64,000 nt of DNA from NCBI RefSeq assembly GCF_018688355.1, contig NZ_CP061317.1:602370-666369 (forward strand), written 5' to 3'. The notes beneath the pieces were generated by a model. The model made no database searches and was not told where the DNA came from. It saw only the letters and a list, made by a program, of their open reading frames with translations. A program made the translations under genes and the position numbers. Position 1 is the stretch's first letter. Each line of letters begins with the position of its first letter. This DNA is from Polynucleobacter sp. AP-Elch-400A-B2 (GTDB taxonomy: Bacteria; Pseudomonadota; Gammaproteobacteria; Burkholderiales; Burkholderiaceae). Shown here in pieces: positions 8,418 through 17,595 of the stretch.

Positions 8418-9428
8418 TTGAGCGCTTCAAGTACTTTTAATACCAATTTCAAGCAATACCTGACATCCGCCAAGGTAAAGGGTGCAGACATCCCTACAGG
8501 TCTACAAGAGCTGTTATTGGCAGTTGCAGGTACTTGCTCAACCCTGAGTCATGAGGTCGCACAAGGTGCCTTAATTGGCCTCTTGGGCTCTGCTGGCACT
8601 GGCAATGTCCAGGGTGAAGTCCAGCAAAAGCTGGATGTGATTGCAAATGACTTATTGATTGACGGCGTTCAGGGATGTAAATCATTGGCCGGCCTAGCTT
8701 CTGAAGAGATGGAGTTGCCACTTCCAGTTCAGGGCACTGGCGACTACTTACTATTGTTTGATCCATTGGATGGCTCATCCAATATCGATGTGAATGTATC
8801 CATCGGCACGATTTTTTCTGTGCTCAAGAAACAAGATCCATTAGCGCCATTACAAACTTCGGATTTCTTATTATCAGGTCGTCATCAGGTGGCCGCAGGT
8901 TATGTTGTCTACGGCCCGCAAACAACTATGGCATTAACGCTGGGCGATGGCGTAGTGATGTTTACTTTAAATAAAGTGACCGGTGAATTCGTCTTAATTA
9001 AGCGCGCAGTGGAGATTTCTCATTCCACTAAAGAGTTCGCCATCAATATGTCAAATATGCGCCACTGGGCTGAGCCTGTACGTCGTTATGTAGATGAGTG
9101 CTTAGCAGGCGTGAGTGGCGAACGTGATAAAGATTTCAATATGCGCTGGATTGCATCTATGGTTGCCGACGTTCACCGCGTCTTATCGCGAGGTGGCATC
9201 TTTATGTATCCATGGGACCAGCGTGAACCCCATAAGCCAGGCAAGCTGCGCTTGATGTATGAAGCTAATCCGATGAGCTTTTTAGTAGAGCAGGCTGGTG
9301 GTGCATCAACGAATGGTAATCAATTAATCATGGATATGATTCCCACAGAATTACATGAGCGTGTCTCTGTCATGTTGGGGTCTAAAGAAGAGATTGAGCG
9401 CTTGCAGCATTACCATTCTCAGGCGTAA
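8418..9428 (+). CDS. fbp: Class I fructose-1,6-bisphosphatase
   Basis: Hydrolyses fructose 1,6-bisphosphate to fructose 6-phosphate, the committed gluconeogenic step; Mg2+-dependent and cytoplasmic. The 336-residue protein has the class I metal-site sequence LLLFDPLDGSSNIDVNVSIGTIF at about residues 110-132, an upstream EEMELP supplying acidic ligands, and the sugar-phosphate segment GGIFMYPWDQREPHKPGKLRLMYE near the C terminus. Translation starts at a TTG (8418) 7 nt after ACGGAGAA; an ATG alternative is not available nearby. A strong bidirectional terminator follows. No Calvin-cycle genes are adjacent, so a gluconeogenic role is most likely. Confidence 0.97.
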   Translation: MSASSTFNTNFKQYLTSAKVKGADIPTGLQELLLAVAGTCSTLSHEVAQGALIGLLGSAGTGNVQGEVQQKLDVIANDLLIDGVQGCKSLAGLASEEMELPLPVQGTGDYLLLFDPLDGSSNIDVNVSIGTIFSVLKKQDPLAPLQTSDFLLSGRHQVAAGYVVYGPQTTMALTLGDGVVMFTLNKVTGEFVLIKRAVEISHSTKEFAINMSNMRHWAEPVRRYVDECLAGVSGERDKDFNMRWIASMVADVHRVLSRGGIFMYPWDQREPHKPGKLRLMYEANPMSFLVEQAGGASTNGNQLIMDMIPTELHERVSVMLGSKEEIERLQHYHSQA

Positions 9429-9462
9429 GTATTCACCCCAATCTGAACTACTAAGGCCTAAC

Positions 9463-9493
9463 AAAAAAGCCCAATCATTGATTGGGCTTTTTT
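9463..9493. terminator. Bidirectional intrinsic terminator between fbp and cphA
   Basis: A6 (9463-9468), stem GCCCAAT / ATTGGGC with a 5-nt loop, then T6 (9488-9493). The symmetrical A and T tracts let it end both fbp on the plus strand and cphA on the minus strand. Confidence 0.9.
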
Positions 9494-9528
9494 ACTTCAG
9501 GAGCTCGCCTGAAAAATGAATTCAATGA

Positions 9529-12099
9529 TTATGGTCGAACCTGTTTCTTGAGATAGGCAAGCGATTCTTCCACCTGATCAATGAGAATCAGGCAGATATC
9601 ACCGGCAGATAAATCATTGAGGGCAGTATCAATAGCAAGAAATTCACCGGTAATCTCTTTGACTTGTTTGGCTTTCTTAGTACCCACTAAACCTTCTTGA
9701 AGTAGCTTGAGTACTTCACCATCTTCGCGGCCACGCTGACACTGATCTTGATACAAGATGACATTGTCAAAGCTATTGCCAAGAATACGGGTCAGATCAC
9801 GAATATCTTCATCGCGACGATCGCCAGCGCCACTAATGACTACATGACTCCTCTGAGGTTTCATAGCCTCAATTGCGCTCGCTAAAGCGCGCATAGCATC
9901 TGGATTGTGGCCATAGTCAGCAATGACAGTAGCGCCTTTGTGCTGGAATTGATTGAATCGTCCCGGCACTGCATTGGCAGAGCTTTCAAAGGAGTGAAGG
10001 CCTCGCGCAATCTTTTCGGCATCCAAGCCTAGTGCCCAGGCCGCACCAATAGAGGCCATGGCATTTTCAATTTGGAATCCTAAGACCCCATTTTGAGTTA
10101 AGGGAATTTCGCTAACTGGGAAGCGGAAGAGCACGCGAGATCCTTTGGAGCAGACGATAAAGGCGCCATCAAAGTAAATCACTTTTTTGTTTTTGGCTCG
10201 ATGTGCAGCAATCACAGGATGATGTTGATTTTGTGCAAAGAAAATCACTCGACCCGTGCAAACATCACCCATCCTGACTACTATGGGATCGGTAGCATTG
10301 AGGACTGCAGCGCCAGAGGGCGCCACATTTTGAACAACTACCCGTTTCAGAATGGCTAAGTCTTCAACGCTAGTGATGTAGTTGAGACCGAGATGATCTC
10401 CTTCGCCAATATTGGTAACTACAGCAACTTCACAGCGATCAAAACCTAAGCCTTCACGCAGCATTCCACCACGAGCTGTTTCTAAAACAGCGGCATCCAC
10501 ATCGGGGTGCATGAGGACGTTACGAGCACTCTTAGGCCCGCTACAGTCTCCGGAATCAATTAAGCGATGGTTGATATAGACGCCATCAGTAGTCGTCATG
10601 CCAACGCGTAAGCCAGTTTCATTGAGTAAATGCGCAATCAGACGTACGGTCGTCGTTTTACCATTGGTCCCCGTTACCGCTACAACTGGAATTCTGCCAT
10701 CCTCTCCAAGCGGGTACATCGTATTGATGATGTCTTCGCCTACAGGACGGCTCTTGCCATAGGAAGGCTTGAGATGCATGCGTAAGCCTGGTGCAGCATT
10801 GACTTCAACGATGCCGCCACCTTGACCTTCTAAAGGCTTGTAAATTGCCTCGCACAAAATATCGACACCAGCGATGTCTAGTCCAATCATTTGTGCAGCA
10901 GCGATAGCGCTGGCTGCAACATCAGGATGGACATCATCAGTCACATCGGTAGCGGTACCGCCAGTACTGAGATTGGCATTATTGCGCAAGAGAACGCGTT
11001 CGCCTGTATTGGGTATATGTTGCGGGCTTAGACCGTTGCTAGCTAAATGTGCAAGCGCAATGTCATCAAAACGAATCTTTGTTAATGCGGTTGCATGACC
11101 GTCACCACGCAATGGATTTTTATTCTCTAATTCAACCAGTTCAGCAACGCTATGCTTGCCATCACCTACTACTTGCGCAGGCTCGCGACGGGCTGCGGCG
11201 GATAAGCGATTACCCACGACCAACAGGCGATAGTCGGCGCCAGGTAAATAGCGTTCGACTATGGTTTCGCGACCAAAAGCCTGAGTTACTACAAAGCCAG
11301 CACGCACTTCTACTTCCGTTTGAATATTGGCAACAACACCTTTACCTTGATTGCCATCCTTGGGCTTGAGAACAATAGGGCCACCAATTTTTTGGGCGAC
11401 ACGCCATGCATCGTCTGCGGTGGTAACGACTTCACCGGTTGGGACAGATACGCCTGCAGCTGCCAGGAGGTTTTTAGTAAGCTCTTTATCTTGTGCAATC
11501 GCCTCGGCAATGGCGCTAGTATCACTGGTCTCAGCTGCTTGAATACGCTTTTGTTTGCTACCCCAACCAAACTGCACCATGCTGCCCTCAGTCATGCGGC
11601 GATAGGGAATATTTCTCTGTACTGCAGCATCAACAATCGAACCAGTACTCGGTCCTAGGCGCACATCTTCATACAGGGCTTCTAGCTCTGATAGAGCGGC
11701 TGCTAAATCAAATGGCACATCATTAAGCGTTGCCTGAATCAAGGCAAAGGCAAAGTCAAAAGCCATGCGCCCGACAACTTCTTCGGTGTACTCTACGACG
11801 ACTTGATATACGCCTACGTCAATGGTTTGTACCGAGCGACTAAAGGTGACGGGACAACCTGCTTGAGACTGAAGACCTAAAGCAGCATGTTCTAGGGCGT
11901 GCGCTAAGGATAGTATTTCATTGTGCCCACCGCGACGCATACTGCCCAATTGCGGAAAGCGCTCCCGAATCTTGATTTCAAATTCGGGAATCAGATCAAT
12001 TGAACGCTCTGATTCCTCGCAAGACACTATGGCCTCTAAAGCGGTATGGCGGCTCCATAAATTGGGGCCACGCAACATGCGAATACGGGTGATTTCCAA
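9529..12099 (-). CDS. cphA: Cyanophycin synthetase
   Basis: CphA polymerises L-Asp and L-Arg into multi-L-arginyl-poly-L-aspartate granules, a nitrogen reserve, using ATP. The 856-residue protein has the N-terminal cyanophycin synthetase domain (MEITRIRMLRGPNLWSRHTA), an ATP-grasp domain (about 210-470, with KPKDGNQGKGV and VEVNAAPGLRMHL) and a Mur-ligase-like domain. The last has an intact P-loop GTNGKTT (Lys481), TTDGVYI, and the C-terminal part with DYGHNPDAMRAL and SGAGDRRDEDI. The start is a TTG immediately after the TAA of cphA', so the two genes are translationally adjacent. All catalytic modules look intact, so this should be the active polymerase. Confidence 0.97.
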   Translation of the reverse strand: MEITRIRMLRGPNLWSRHTALEAIVSCEESERSIDLIPEFEIKIRERFPQLGSMRRGGHNEILSLAHALEHAALGLQSQAGCPVTFSRSVQTIDVGVYQVVVEYTEEVVGRMAFDFAFALIQATLNDVPFDLAAALSELEALYEDVRLGPSTGSIVDAAVQRNIPYRRMTEGSMVQFGWGSKQKRIQAAETSDTSAIAEAIAQDKELTKNLLAAAGVSVPTGEVVTTADDAWRVAQKIGGPIVLKPKDGNQGKGVVANIQTEVEVRAGFVVTQAFGRETIVERYLPGADYRLLVVGNRLSAAARREPAQVVGDGKHSVAELVELENKNPLRGDGHATALTKIRFDDIALAHLASNGLSPQHIPNTGERVLLRNNANLSTGGTATDVTDDVHPDVAASAIAAAQMIGLDIAGVDILCEAIYKPLEGQGGGIVEVNAAPGLRMHLKPSYGKSRPVGEDIINTMYPLGEDGRIPVVAVTGTNGKTTTVRLIAHLLNETGLRVGMTTTDGVYINHRLIDSGDCSGPKSARNVLMHPDVDAAVLETARGGMLREGLGFDRCEVAVVTNIGEGDHLGLNYITSVEDLAILKRVVVQNVAPSGAAVLNATDPIVVRMGDVCTGRVIFFAQNQHHPVIAAHRAKNKKVIYFDGAFIVCSKGSRVLFRFPVSEIPLTQNGVLGFQIENAMASIGAAWALGLDAEKIARGLHSFESSANAVPGRFNQFQHKGATVIADYGHNPDAMRALASAIEAMKPQRSHVVISGAGDRRDEDIRDLTRILGNSFDNVILYQDQCQRGREDGEVLKLLQEGLVGTKKAKQVKEITGEFLAIDTALNDLSAGDICLILIDQVEESLAYLKKQVRP

Positions 12100-14322
12100 T
12101 TAAGCCCCTAATGGAATGCTAGCGTCAAAAACAAAAGTTTCAGCACCAGCTTCGATAACGTTGAACGGAATGTCTAAGGCCCAGGCTGCGGCAATCGCGG
12201 CACCAAGATTTACTGGTTTCCATGGCTCACTGGCGCTAGGCTCAGAGTTATGCGGGACTGGAATGCTCTTCTGATCATGCTTAGCGGACTTTAGGGTAAT
12301 TTGTTGATTACCGATCATCACGACACGACCACCATTCTTAAGGTGTTCTTGTGCAACAGGAGATGTCGAGTCTTGGGTAAAGAAAATTACTTCGCCGTCA
12401 CAGAGTTCCGCCATGCTGGCAACCATGGGATCATCTGCATTAAGAACAGCAACTCCCGTTGGTAGCACTACATCTACTTGAGTTCTGACAATACTAAACA
12501 CTTGGTCTTCATCGTAGATAGCGTACTGAGGAAAGTTAGCTTTTGGATCTACGTTTAATACAACGCCGATCTGGCAGCGGTCGTAAGCTAATCCCTCTAT
12601 CAGCATAGATAAATTGTTATTTTCAATCACGGCCGCTTCAACTGCACGATTCAATAAAGTACGGCGGGCATTTTCCCAGTTAGCAGCATTGCTCTTTTGA
12701 ATTGAGCGATGACCAAAAAATAAACCCTTGCTGCAAGAAAGACCGACATATAAATTCGTGAGTCGCAAAAAGTGGGCAATCATTTCAGCTACAGGGGTTT
12801 TGCCGCGAGTACCACAGACTCCGACTACCGGGATACGGAAATCAGCTCCCGGTGGAAAGAGGTGGTTGGCAATTTCCTTACCGACCGGTTGAGGTTTGCC
12901 GCTGGCGGGTTTTAAGTGCATCAATAAACCAGGTCCAGCATTGACTTCAACAATAGCTGCATTCTGCTCATGTAGTGGTTTACTAATATCCTGCGCAACC
13001 AGATCGACACCAGCAATTTCTAATCCCACTACGCGAGCAGCGAGAGCAACTTGACTGGCTACATCTGGATGAACTAAGTCGGTGACATCAAAAGCGACAT
13101 TGCCATTACTTTGGATCAGTACTTTTTGATCTAAACCCGGAACACTCGTGCCAGTTAACTTCTGGCGTGCAAGCTCTAACTCCACCGCAGAGTCAATGCG
13201 CACTGGGTTGAGTGGGCATTCTTCCGTTTTACCGCGACGTGGATCGGAATTAATTTGAATTTGAATCAATTCAAAAACAGTATGCTGGTTATCGCCGGTA
13301 ACCCAGACAGTCTCACCTTTGGCTGCTGCAACTACTTTATTACCAACTACTAGCAGGCGATGTTCATCACCCAGAATGTGTCGCTCTACCAAAACTTCGC
13401 TACCTTCATCGATTGCGACAGCATAGGCTGCTTCAATTTCTTGTTGGGTGAACAGATTGATAAATACACCTCGGCCGTGGTTGCCGTCGATTGGTTTGAC
13501 TACGACTGGTAAACCGATATCTTGAGCTGCTTCCCATGCATCATCAGGGCTAGTAACGGTGCGACCCTCAGGGGTTGGAACTCCGGCGCTTGACAGAAGA
13601 CTCTTCGTGAGATCTTTGTCCCGAGAAATTGTTTCAGCGATGGCACTGGTTTGATCGGTCTCAGCTGTCCAGATACGACGCTGCTTAGCGCCATAACCGA
13701 GCTGTACTAAGTTACCCTCAGAGAGTCGGATAGAGGGGATGCCCCGCTCTTCGGCTGCATTCACGATACAGGCTGTGCTGGGGCCAAGCAATAGATCATC
13801 TCCGAGCTCACGCAGATCTTCAAGAATGCTGGCAACTAGTGCGACAGGATCTTTGGTGTCCTGCGCTAGCGCAAGATATAAATCGCGAGCGTATTTGAGT
13901 GCAGTGAGCGTTACTTCTTCATTGATTGCGCTCACCATGACTTTATAAACACCGCGACGATCACCGTCACGTGCTTTACCAAAGCCGCCGGGGATGCCGG
14001 CTAAATTTTGTAATTCCAGGGTAAGGTGCTCAAGGATGTGAGCAGGCCAAGTACCTTCCTCAACTCTTTTGAGAAATCCACCAGCTTCACCATAGCTGCA
14101 GCGATGCTCTTGGAGGCTGGGAAGCGCCCGAACAAGTCGGTCATAAAACCCAGGGATGAGATTGGAGGGGAACTCTTCTAACTCACCAATATCAAGCCAA
14201 ACTTCAATAACGGGATGGTAAGTCCACATATTGGGGCCGCGAAGATGCTTGACACTCAAGATCTCAATGGTTTTATCTAGTAATTGGGGCATATGTGGAG
14301 TGGGGGATTTCAGCGCCAGCAT
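12100..14322 (-). CDS. cphA': Second cyanophycin synthetase-like protein (CphA'), C-terminally short
   Basis: A paralogue of CphA with the same domain order: N-terminal domain (KHLRGPNMWTYHPVIEV), ATP-grasp (VVKPIDGNHGRGVFINL, VEVNAGPGLLMHLKP) and a Mur-ligase-like centre. Two differences stand out. The P-loop reads GTRGKTP (Lys508) instead of GTNGKTT. The protein stops at 740 aa just after AAIAAAWALDIP, so the final Mur-ligase C-terminal lobe of CphA is missing. Paired cphA'/cphA genes are known in Burkholderiaceae such as Cupriavidus. The second site is probably altered or inactive, making a priming or accessory role plausible. The start (14322, or Met11 at 14292) is uncertain; neither has a clear ribosome-binding site. 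Confidence 0.9.
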   Translation of the reverse strand: MLALKSPTPHMPQLLDKTIEILSVKHLRGPNMWTYHPVIEVWLDIGELEEFPSNLIPGFYDRLVRALPSLQEHRCSYGEAGGFLKRVEEGTWPAHILEHLTLELQNLAGIPGGFGKARDGDRRGVYKVMVSAINEEVTLTALKYARDLYLALAQDTKDPVALVASILEDLRELGDDLLLGPSTACIVNAAEERGIPSIRLSEGNLVQLGYGAKQRRIWTAETDQTSAIAETISRDKDLTKSLLSSAGVPTPEGRTVTSPDDAWEAAQDIGLPVVVKPIDGNHGRGVFINLFTQQEIEAAYAVAIDEGSEVLVERHILGDEHRLLVVGNKVVAAAKGETVWVTGDNQHTVFELIQIQINSDPRRGKTEECPLNPVRIDSAVELELARQKLTGTSVPGLDQKVLIQSNGNVAFDVTDLVHPDVASQVALAARVVGLEIAGVDLVAQDISKPLHEQNAAIVEVNAGPGLLMHLKPASGKPQPVGKEIANHLFPPGADFRIPVVGVCGTRGKTPVAEMIAHFLRLTNLYVGLSCSKGLFFGHRSIQKSNAANWENARRTLLNRAVEAAVIENNNLSMLIEGLAYDRCQIGVVLNVDPKANFPQYAIYDEDQVFSIVRTQVDVVLPTGVAVLNADDPMVASMAELCDGEVIFFTQDSTSPVAQEHLKNGGRVVMIGNQQITLKSAKHDQKSIPVPHNSEPSASEPWKPVNLGAAIAAAWALDIPFNVIEAGAETFVFDASIPLGA

Positions 14323-14502
14323 AGAGAATGGTGGCGGAGATGTCTCAGACTGTCTCTCTGGTTCTAGTAATTATTCAAAATCCACAAAATTAGCAAAAAT
14401 GCATAAAAAAGCCTGCCTCGCCAATTTAACGGTTTTCTACCCACTAAAGTTGACAGTCTTACTAAATCTAAAAAATCTAGCTCCACTATACTTTTAAGAC
14501 TA
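14323..14502. promoter_or_regulatory. Divergent promoter region between cphA' and the ABC transporter operon
   Basis: AT-rich 180-bp gap. TATACT at 14487-14492 lies 10 nt before the transporter ATG, which has no ribosome-binding site, so a very short or absent leader is likely. A perfect TTGACA is present at 14450-14455, but its distance to TATACT (31 bp) is too long for the pair to act together; at 17 bp the sequence is only AAATCT. No convincing operator was found. Confidence 0.35.
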
Positions 14503-16818
14503 ATGAAGCCAGAAATTTCCCCATCCGCTCCACCGTTGCCAGGTCACTGGGCTAGCGTTTTAGAAGCTCCCCAATCCCCAGTAAAGGACCTCAACGCCAT
14601 ACTGGCATGGGTTGAGCTTGATCTCGATGGTGAAATGCGCTTTGAGAAAAGCCTACTTTGTTTGATTCCTACGGGTCTATTTTGGAGTGACGGCACTCAC
14701 TCAGAATTTTGGCCGATGAGCTCTGGAGCTCATCTTTTGCATGGTGATCACGCCGGAGTAGGGCATCTCAAGCTGGAGTCTGAGACTAGTCTGCTACGAC
14801 TCTGGTACTTCACGCTGGCTGTCAACCCTCAGGTATTGCGCCTACAGAGTAGTTTTAAGCAATTAATCAGGGGTGATCAACTTAGTCAGGAGCCCGAGGC
14901 TTCTGAATACGATAAACAGGTTTGTCCGGTGTGCTTAAGTCCCAAGCCTGCCAACTCAGATACTTGTCCAACTTGCGATCCAGAGGAGGATGCCCCTCCA
15001 TCGACTTGGACTTTGTTTAAGTTGTGGCGCTTTGCACGCCCCTATAAAAAAGAGCTTTTGTTGGGTTTTGTCCTGACTTTACTGTCAACCGGTGCCACAC
15101 TGATTCCGCCATATTTGACGATGCCATTGATGGATCATGTGTTGATTCCATACGAAAAAGGTAATCCGATTGATTTTGATTTAGCTAGCAAATACCTCTT
15201 CGCTTTATTTGCTGCAGCAATTGTTGCTTGGGGTCTTGGTTGGTGGAAAACCTACTTACTCGCATTGGTGAGTGAGCGTATCGGCGCAGATCTGCGTAAT
15301 ACGACTTTTGAGCATTTGCTCAAGCTGTCCTTAGAGTATTTCGGTGGCAAAAGAACTGGCGACTTGATTGCACGTATTGGCGCTGAGACAGATCGTATCT
15401 GCGTATTCTTATCTTTATATGCTTTGGATTTTATAACTGATGTCATCATGATTACGATGACGGCAGCAATTTTGGTGTCGATCGATCCTTTGCTTGCATT
15501 GGTTACTTTGGCGCCACTGCCATTTATCGTATGGATGATTCATGTAGTGCGCGATAAGTTGCGATTTGGTTTTGAAAAGATTGATCGCGTTTGGTCTGAA
15601 GTCACCAATATCTTGGCTGATACGATTCCAGGGATTCGGGTAGTTAAAGCATTTGCTCAAGAAGATCGTGAACTCAAACGCTTTGTGGATTCCAATAAAC
15701 ACAATTTGCAAATCAATGATCGCGTCAATCGCGTATGGGGATTGTTCTCCCCAACAGTAACCCTACTAACGGAAACCGGCCTCTTGGTAGTATGGGGTTT
15801 TGGTATTTGGCAGGTTGCACATCAAAAGGTCACTGTTGGTGTGTTGATTGCATTCTTGGCTTACATTGGACGCTTTTACATTCGACTCGATTCAATGAGT
15901 CGCATCGTTTCGCATACGCAAAAAGCAGCAGCAGGTGCTAAACGCATCTTTGATATTTTGGATCACGTATCGAGTGTTCCTGAGCCAATTAATCCAGCCC
16001 CTTTGGGCGTAGTGAAGGGCCACATCTCCTTACGGGGCGTGGGTTTCCGCTATGGCAACCGTGCGGTTACCAAAGGAATCGATCTAGATATTGCCCCTGG
16101 AGAAATGATTGGTTTAGTAGGTCATAGCGGCTCTGGTAAGAGTACTTTGGTGAACTTGATTTGCCGCTTCTATGACGTGAGTGCTGGTTCGATTACCTTG
16201 GATGGGCGCGATATTCGTAGCATCAGAATTGCTGACTATCGCAAGCGTATTGGTTTAGTTTTGCAAGAGCCATTTTTATTCTTTGGCACGATTGCAGAGA
16301 ATATTGCTTACGGAAAGCCAGAGGCTACTCGCGAAGAAATTATTGAAGCGGCGCGCGCTGCACATGCCCATGAATTTATTCTTCGCTTACCACTGGGTTA
16401 TGACTCATTAGTAGGTGAGCGCGGTCAATCCCTCTCAGGTGGTGAGCGTCAACGTATTTCCATTGCGCGTGCGTTGTTGATTAATCCCAACATTCTCATT
16501 TTGGATGAAGCTACCTCATCGGTAGATACCACCACTGAAAAAGAGATTCAGCGCGCTTTAGATAATTTGGTTAAGGGCCGCACTACGATTGCGATTGCCC
16601 ATCGCCTCTCTACTTTAAGAAAAGCAGACCGCTTGGTCGTGCTTGATAAAGGCGAGATCGTGGAGATTGGGTCGCATGATGAGTTGATGGATGCGCAGGG
16701 CGCTTACTACGCCTTATATCAAGCTCAATTACGCCATGCTGCAGAGCTGGTTGAAGGTGGCGCTATTGGTGAAAGCATTGACGAGATTGAGCACAAAGAA
16801 GCTGGGGGCGCTGTATGA
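14503..16818 (+). CDS. Cyanophycin-associated ABC transporter, fused permease-ATPase
   Basis: A 771-residue half-size ABC exporter. Residues 1-135 form a soluble N-terminal region, followed by a zinc-ribbon-like CPVC (141-144) ... CPTC (155-158). Six membrane segments occupy about 175-480, and the nucleotide-binding domain shows Walker A GHSGSGKST (Lys546), signature LSGGERQR (from 644), Walker B ILILDEATSS and the switch histidine in AIAHRLS. It is divergent from the cyanophycin synthetases and overlaps the next gene by 4 bp. Transporters of this architecture are known to accompany cyanophycin genes, but the substrate is unknown. Export fold and ATPase are clear; a role in moving cyanophycin precursors or products is inference. 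Confidence 0.88.
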   Translation: MKPEISPSAPPLPGHWASVLEAPQSPVKDLNAILAWVELDLDGEMRFEKSLLCLIPTGLFWSDGTHSEFWPMSSGAHLLHGDHAGVGHLKLESETSLLRLWYFTLAVNPQVLRLQSSFKQLIRGDQLSQEPEASEYDKQVCPVCLSPKPANSDTCPTCDPEEDAPPSTWTLFKLWRFARPYKKELLLGFVLTLLSTGATLIPPYLTMPLMDHVLIPYEKGNPIDFDLASKYLFALFAAAIVAWGLGWWKTYLLALVSERIGADLRNTTFEHLLKLSLEYFGGKRTGDLIARIGAETDRICVFLSLYALDFITDVIMITMTAAILVSIDPLLALVTLAPLPFIVWMIHVVRDKLRFGFEKIDRVWSEVTNILADTIPGIRVVKAFAQEDRELKRFVDSNKHNLQINDRVNRVWGLFSPTVTLLTETGLLVVWGFGIWQVAHQKVTVGVLIAFLAYIGRFYIRLDSMSRIVSHTQKAAAGAKRIFDILDHVSSVPEPINPAPLGVVKGHISLRGVGFRYGNRAVTKGIDLDIAPGEMIGLVGHSGSGKSTLVNLICRFYDVSAGSITLDGRDIRSIRIADYRKRIGLVLQEPFLFFGTIAENIAYGKPEATREEIIEAARAAHAHEFILRLPLGYDSLVGERGQSLSGGERQRISIARALLINPNILILDEATSSVDTTTEKEIQRALDNLVKGRTTIAIAHRLSTLRKADRLVVLDKGEIVEIGSHDELMDAQGAYYALYQAQLRHAAELVEGGAIGESIDEIEHKEAGGAV

Positions 16819-17291
16819 GTCAGAATCAAAAGCCGCTCATGCTTGAGCGTGACGCCCTTGGTCGACTGGTATTCATCGATGCAGCTGGAACTCACCATGT
16901 TGGCGTTTATCCGGTAAGAGCGTATCCGATTACCGCACCAGGCGCCGGAATCTCGATCATGGATCAGTCGGGCAAAGAGTTGTGCTGGTTTGACGGTATT
17001 GCAGCGATTCCTAAAGGCGAGTTAGTCCTAATTGAAGAGGAGCTGGCTGCTCGTGAGTTCATGCCTGTGATTGAAAAAATTACCAAGGTATCTACTTTTG
17101 CTACCCCGAGTATTTGGGATATTGAAACCGATCGCGGCCCCACCAGAATTCGTCTCAAAGGCGAGGAAGATATTCGCCGCATTGCTGGCAATATGCTTCT
17201 GATTGCTGACTCCAATGGCCTGCAATTTTTGATCCAAGATTCCACCCAGCTAGACAAAGTCAGTAAAAAACTGCTAGATCGCTTCCGCTAG
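16815..17291 (+). CDS. DUF1854 protein, cyanophycin-associated
   Basis: A 158-residue soluble protein of the DUF1854 family that accompanies the cyanophycin-linked ABC transporter. Recognisable parts are GVYPVRAYPITAPGAGISI near residue 30, ELCWFDGI, the central EEELAAREFMPVI, and ETDRGPTRIRLKGEEDIRRI at about residues 110-130, ending in KVSKKLLDRFR. There is no signal peptide or membrane segment. Its ATG overlaps the transporter TGA (ATGA), indicating translational coupling and probably a complex or shared function. Biochemical function is not known; family recognition rests on the domain and the conserved neighbour. Confidence 0.85.
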   Translation: MSQNQKPLMLERDALGRLVFIDAAGTHHVGVYPVRAYPITAPGAGISIMDQSGKELCWFDGIAAIPKGELVLIEEELAAREFMPVIEKITKVSTFATPSIWDIETDRGPTRIRLKGEEDIRRIAGNMLLIADSNGLQFLIQDSTQLDKVSKKLLDRFR

Positions 17292-17595
17292 ATAGTATTT
17301 GGCAAGCACGGCTTCTGAACTCTAGCCCCTGACCAGGGCATCTCGCTCTGCATTGCAATTCATAGCGTAATCAATAGGCCTATTTTTAATGTTTTTTATG
17401 TCTTACGAGTATCAAACGCCCTTATTAATATCAAATCTAATGCGGCTATAACCCTAATTTGATATTGTTATATAGGGTTTCTACTAAATTAGATGGGCTC
17501 GTGTAAGGTATCTGAAATACTTGATGGTTATCAAGTTTGACTCGCACACAAGATTAGCCAAAATAAATTGGCAGTCATTTTTGGAGGCATATTTT
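17292..17595 (+). promoter_or_regulatory. tct promoter region with dyad elements
   Basis: The 304-bp gap before tctC holds several symmetric elements: a 10-bp inverted repeat AATATCAAAT (17427-17436) / ATTTGATATT (17457-17466), a 7-bp inverted repeat AACCCTA (17450-17456) / TAGGGTT (17473-17479), and CTTGAT (17520-17525) / ATCAAG (17530-17535). The half-site TATCAAA also occurs at 17410-17416, in direct orientation 19 bp before the copy at 17429. This looks like a regulator-binding array for the carboxylate transporter operon. Which regulator binds is unknown and no regulator gene is adjacent. No gene is seen in the gap. Confidence 0.5.

Noticed and set aside
14450..14492. TTGACA and TATACT as one sigma-70 promoter for the ABC transporter
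   Set aside because: The spacer is 31 bp, far from the usual 16-19 bp, so the two elements cannot work as a pair.
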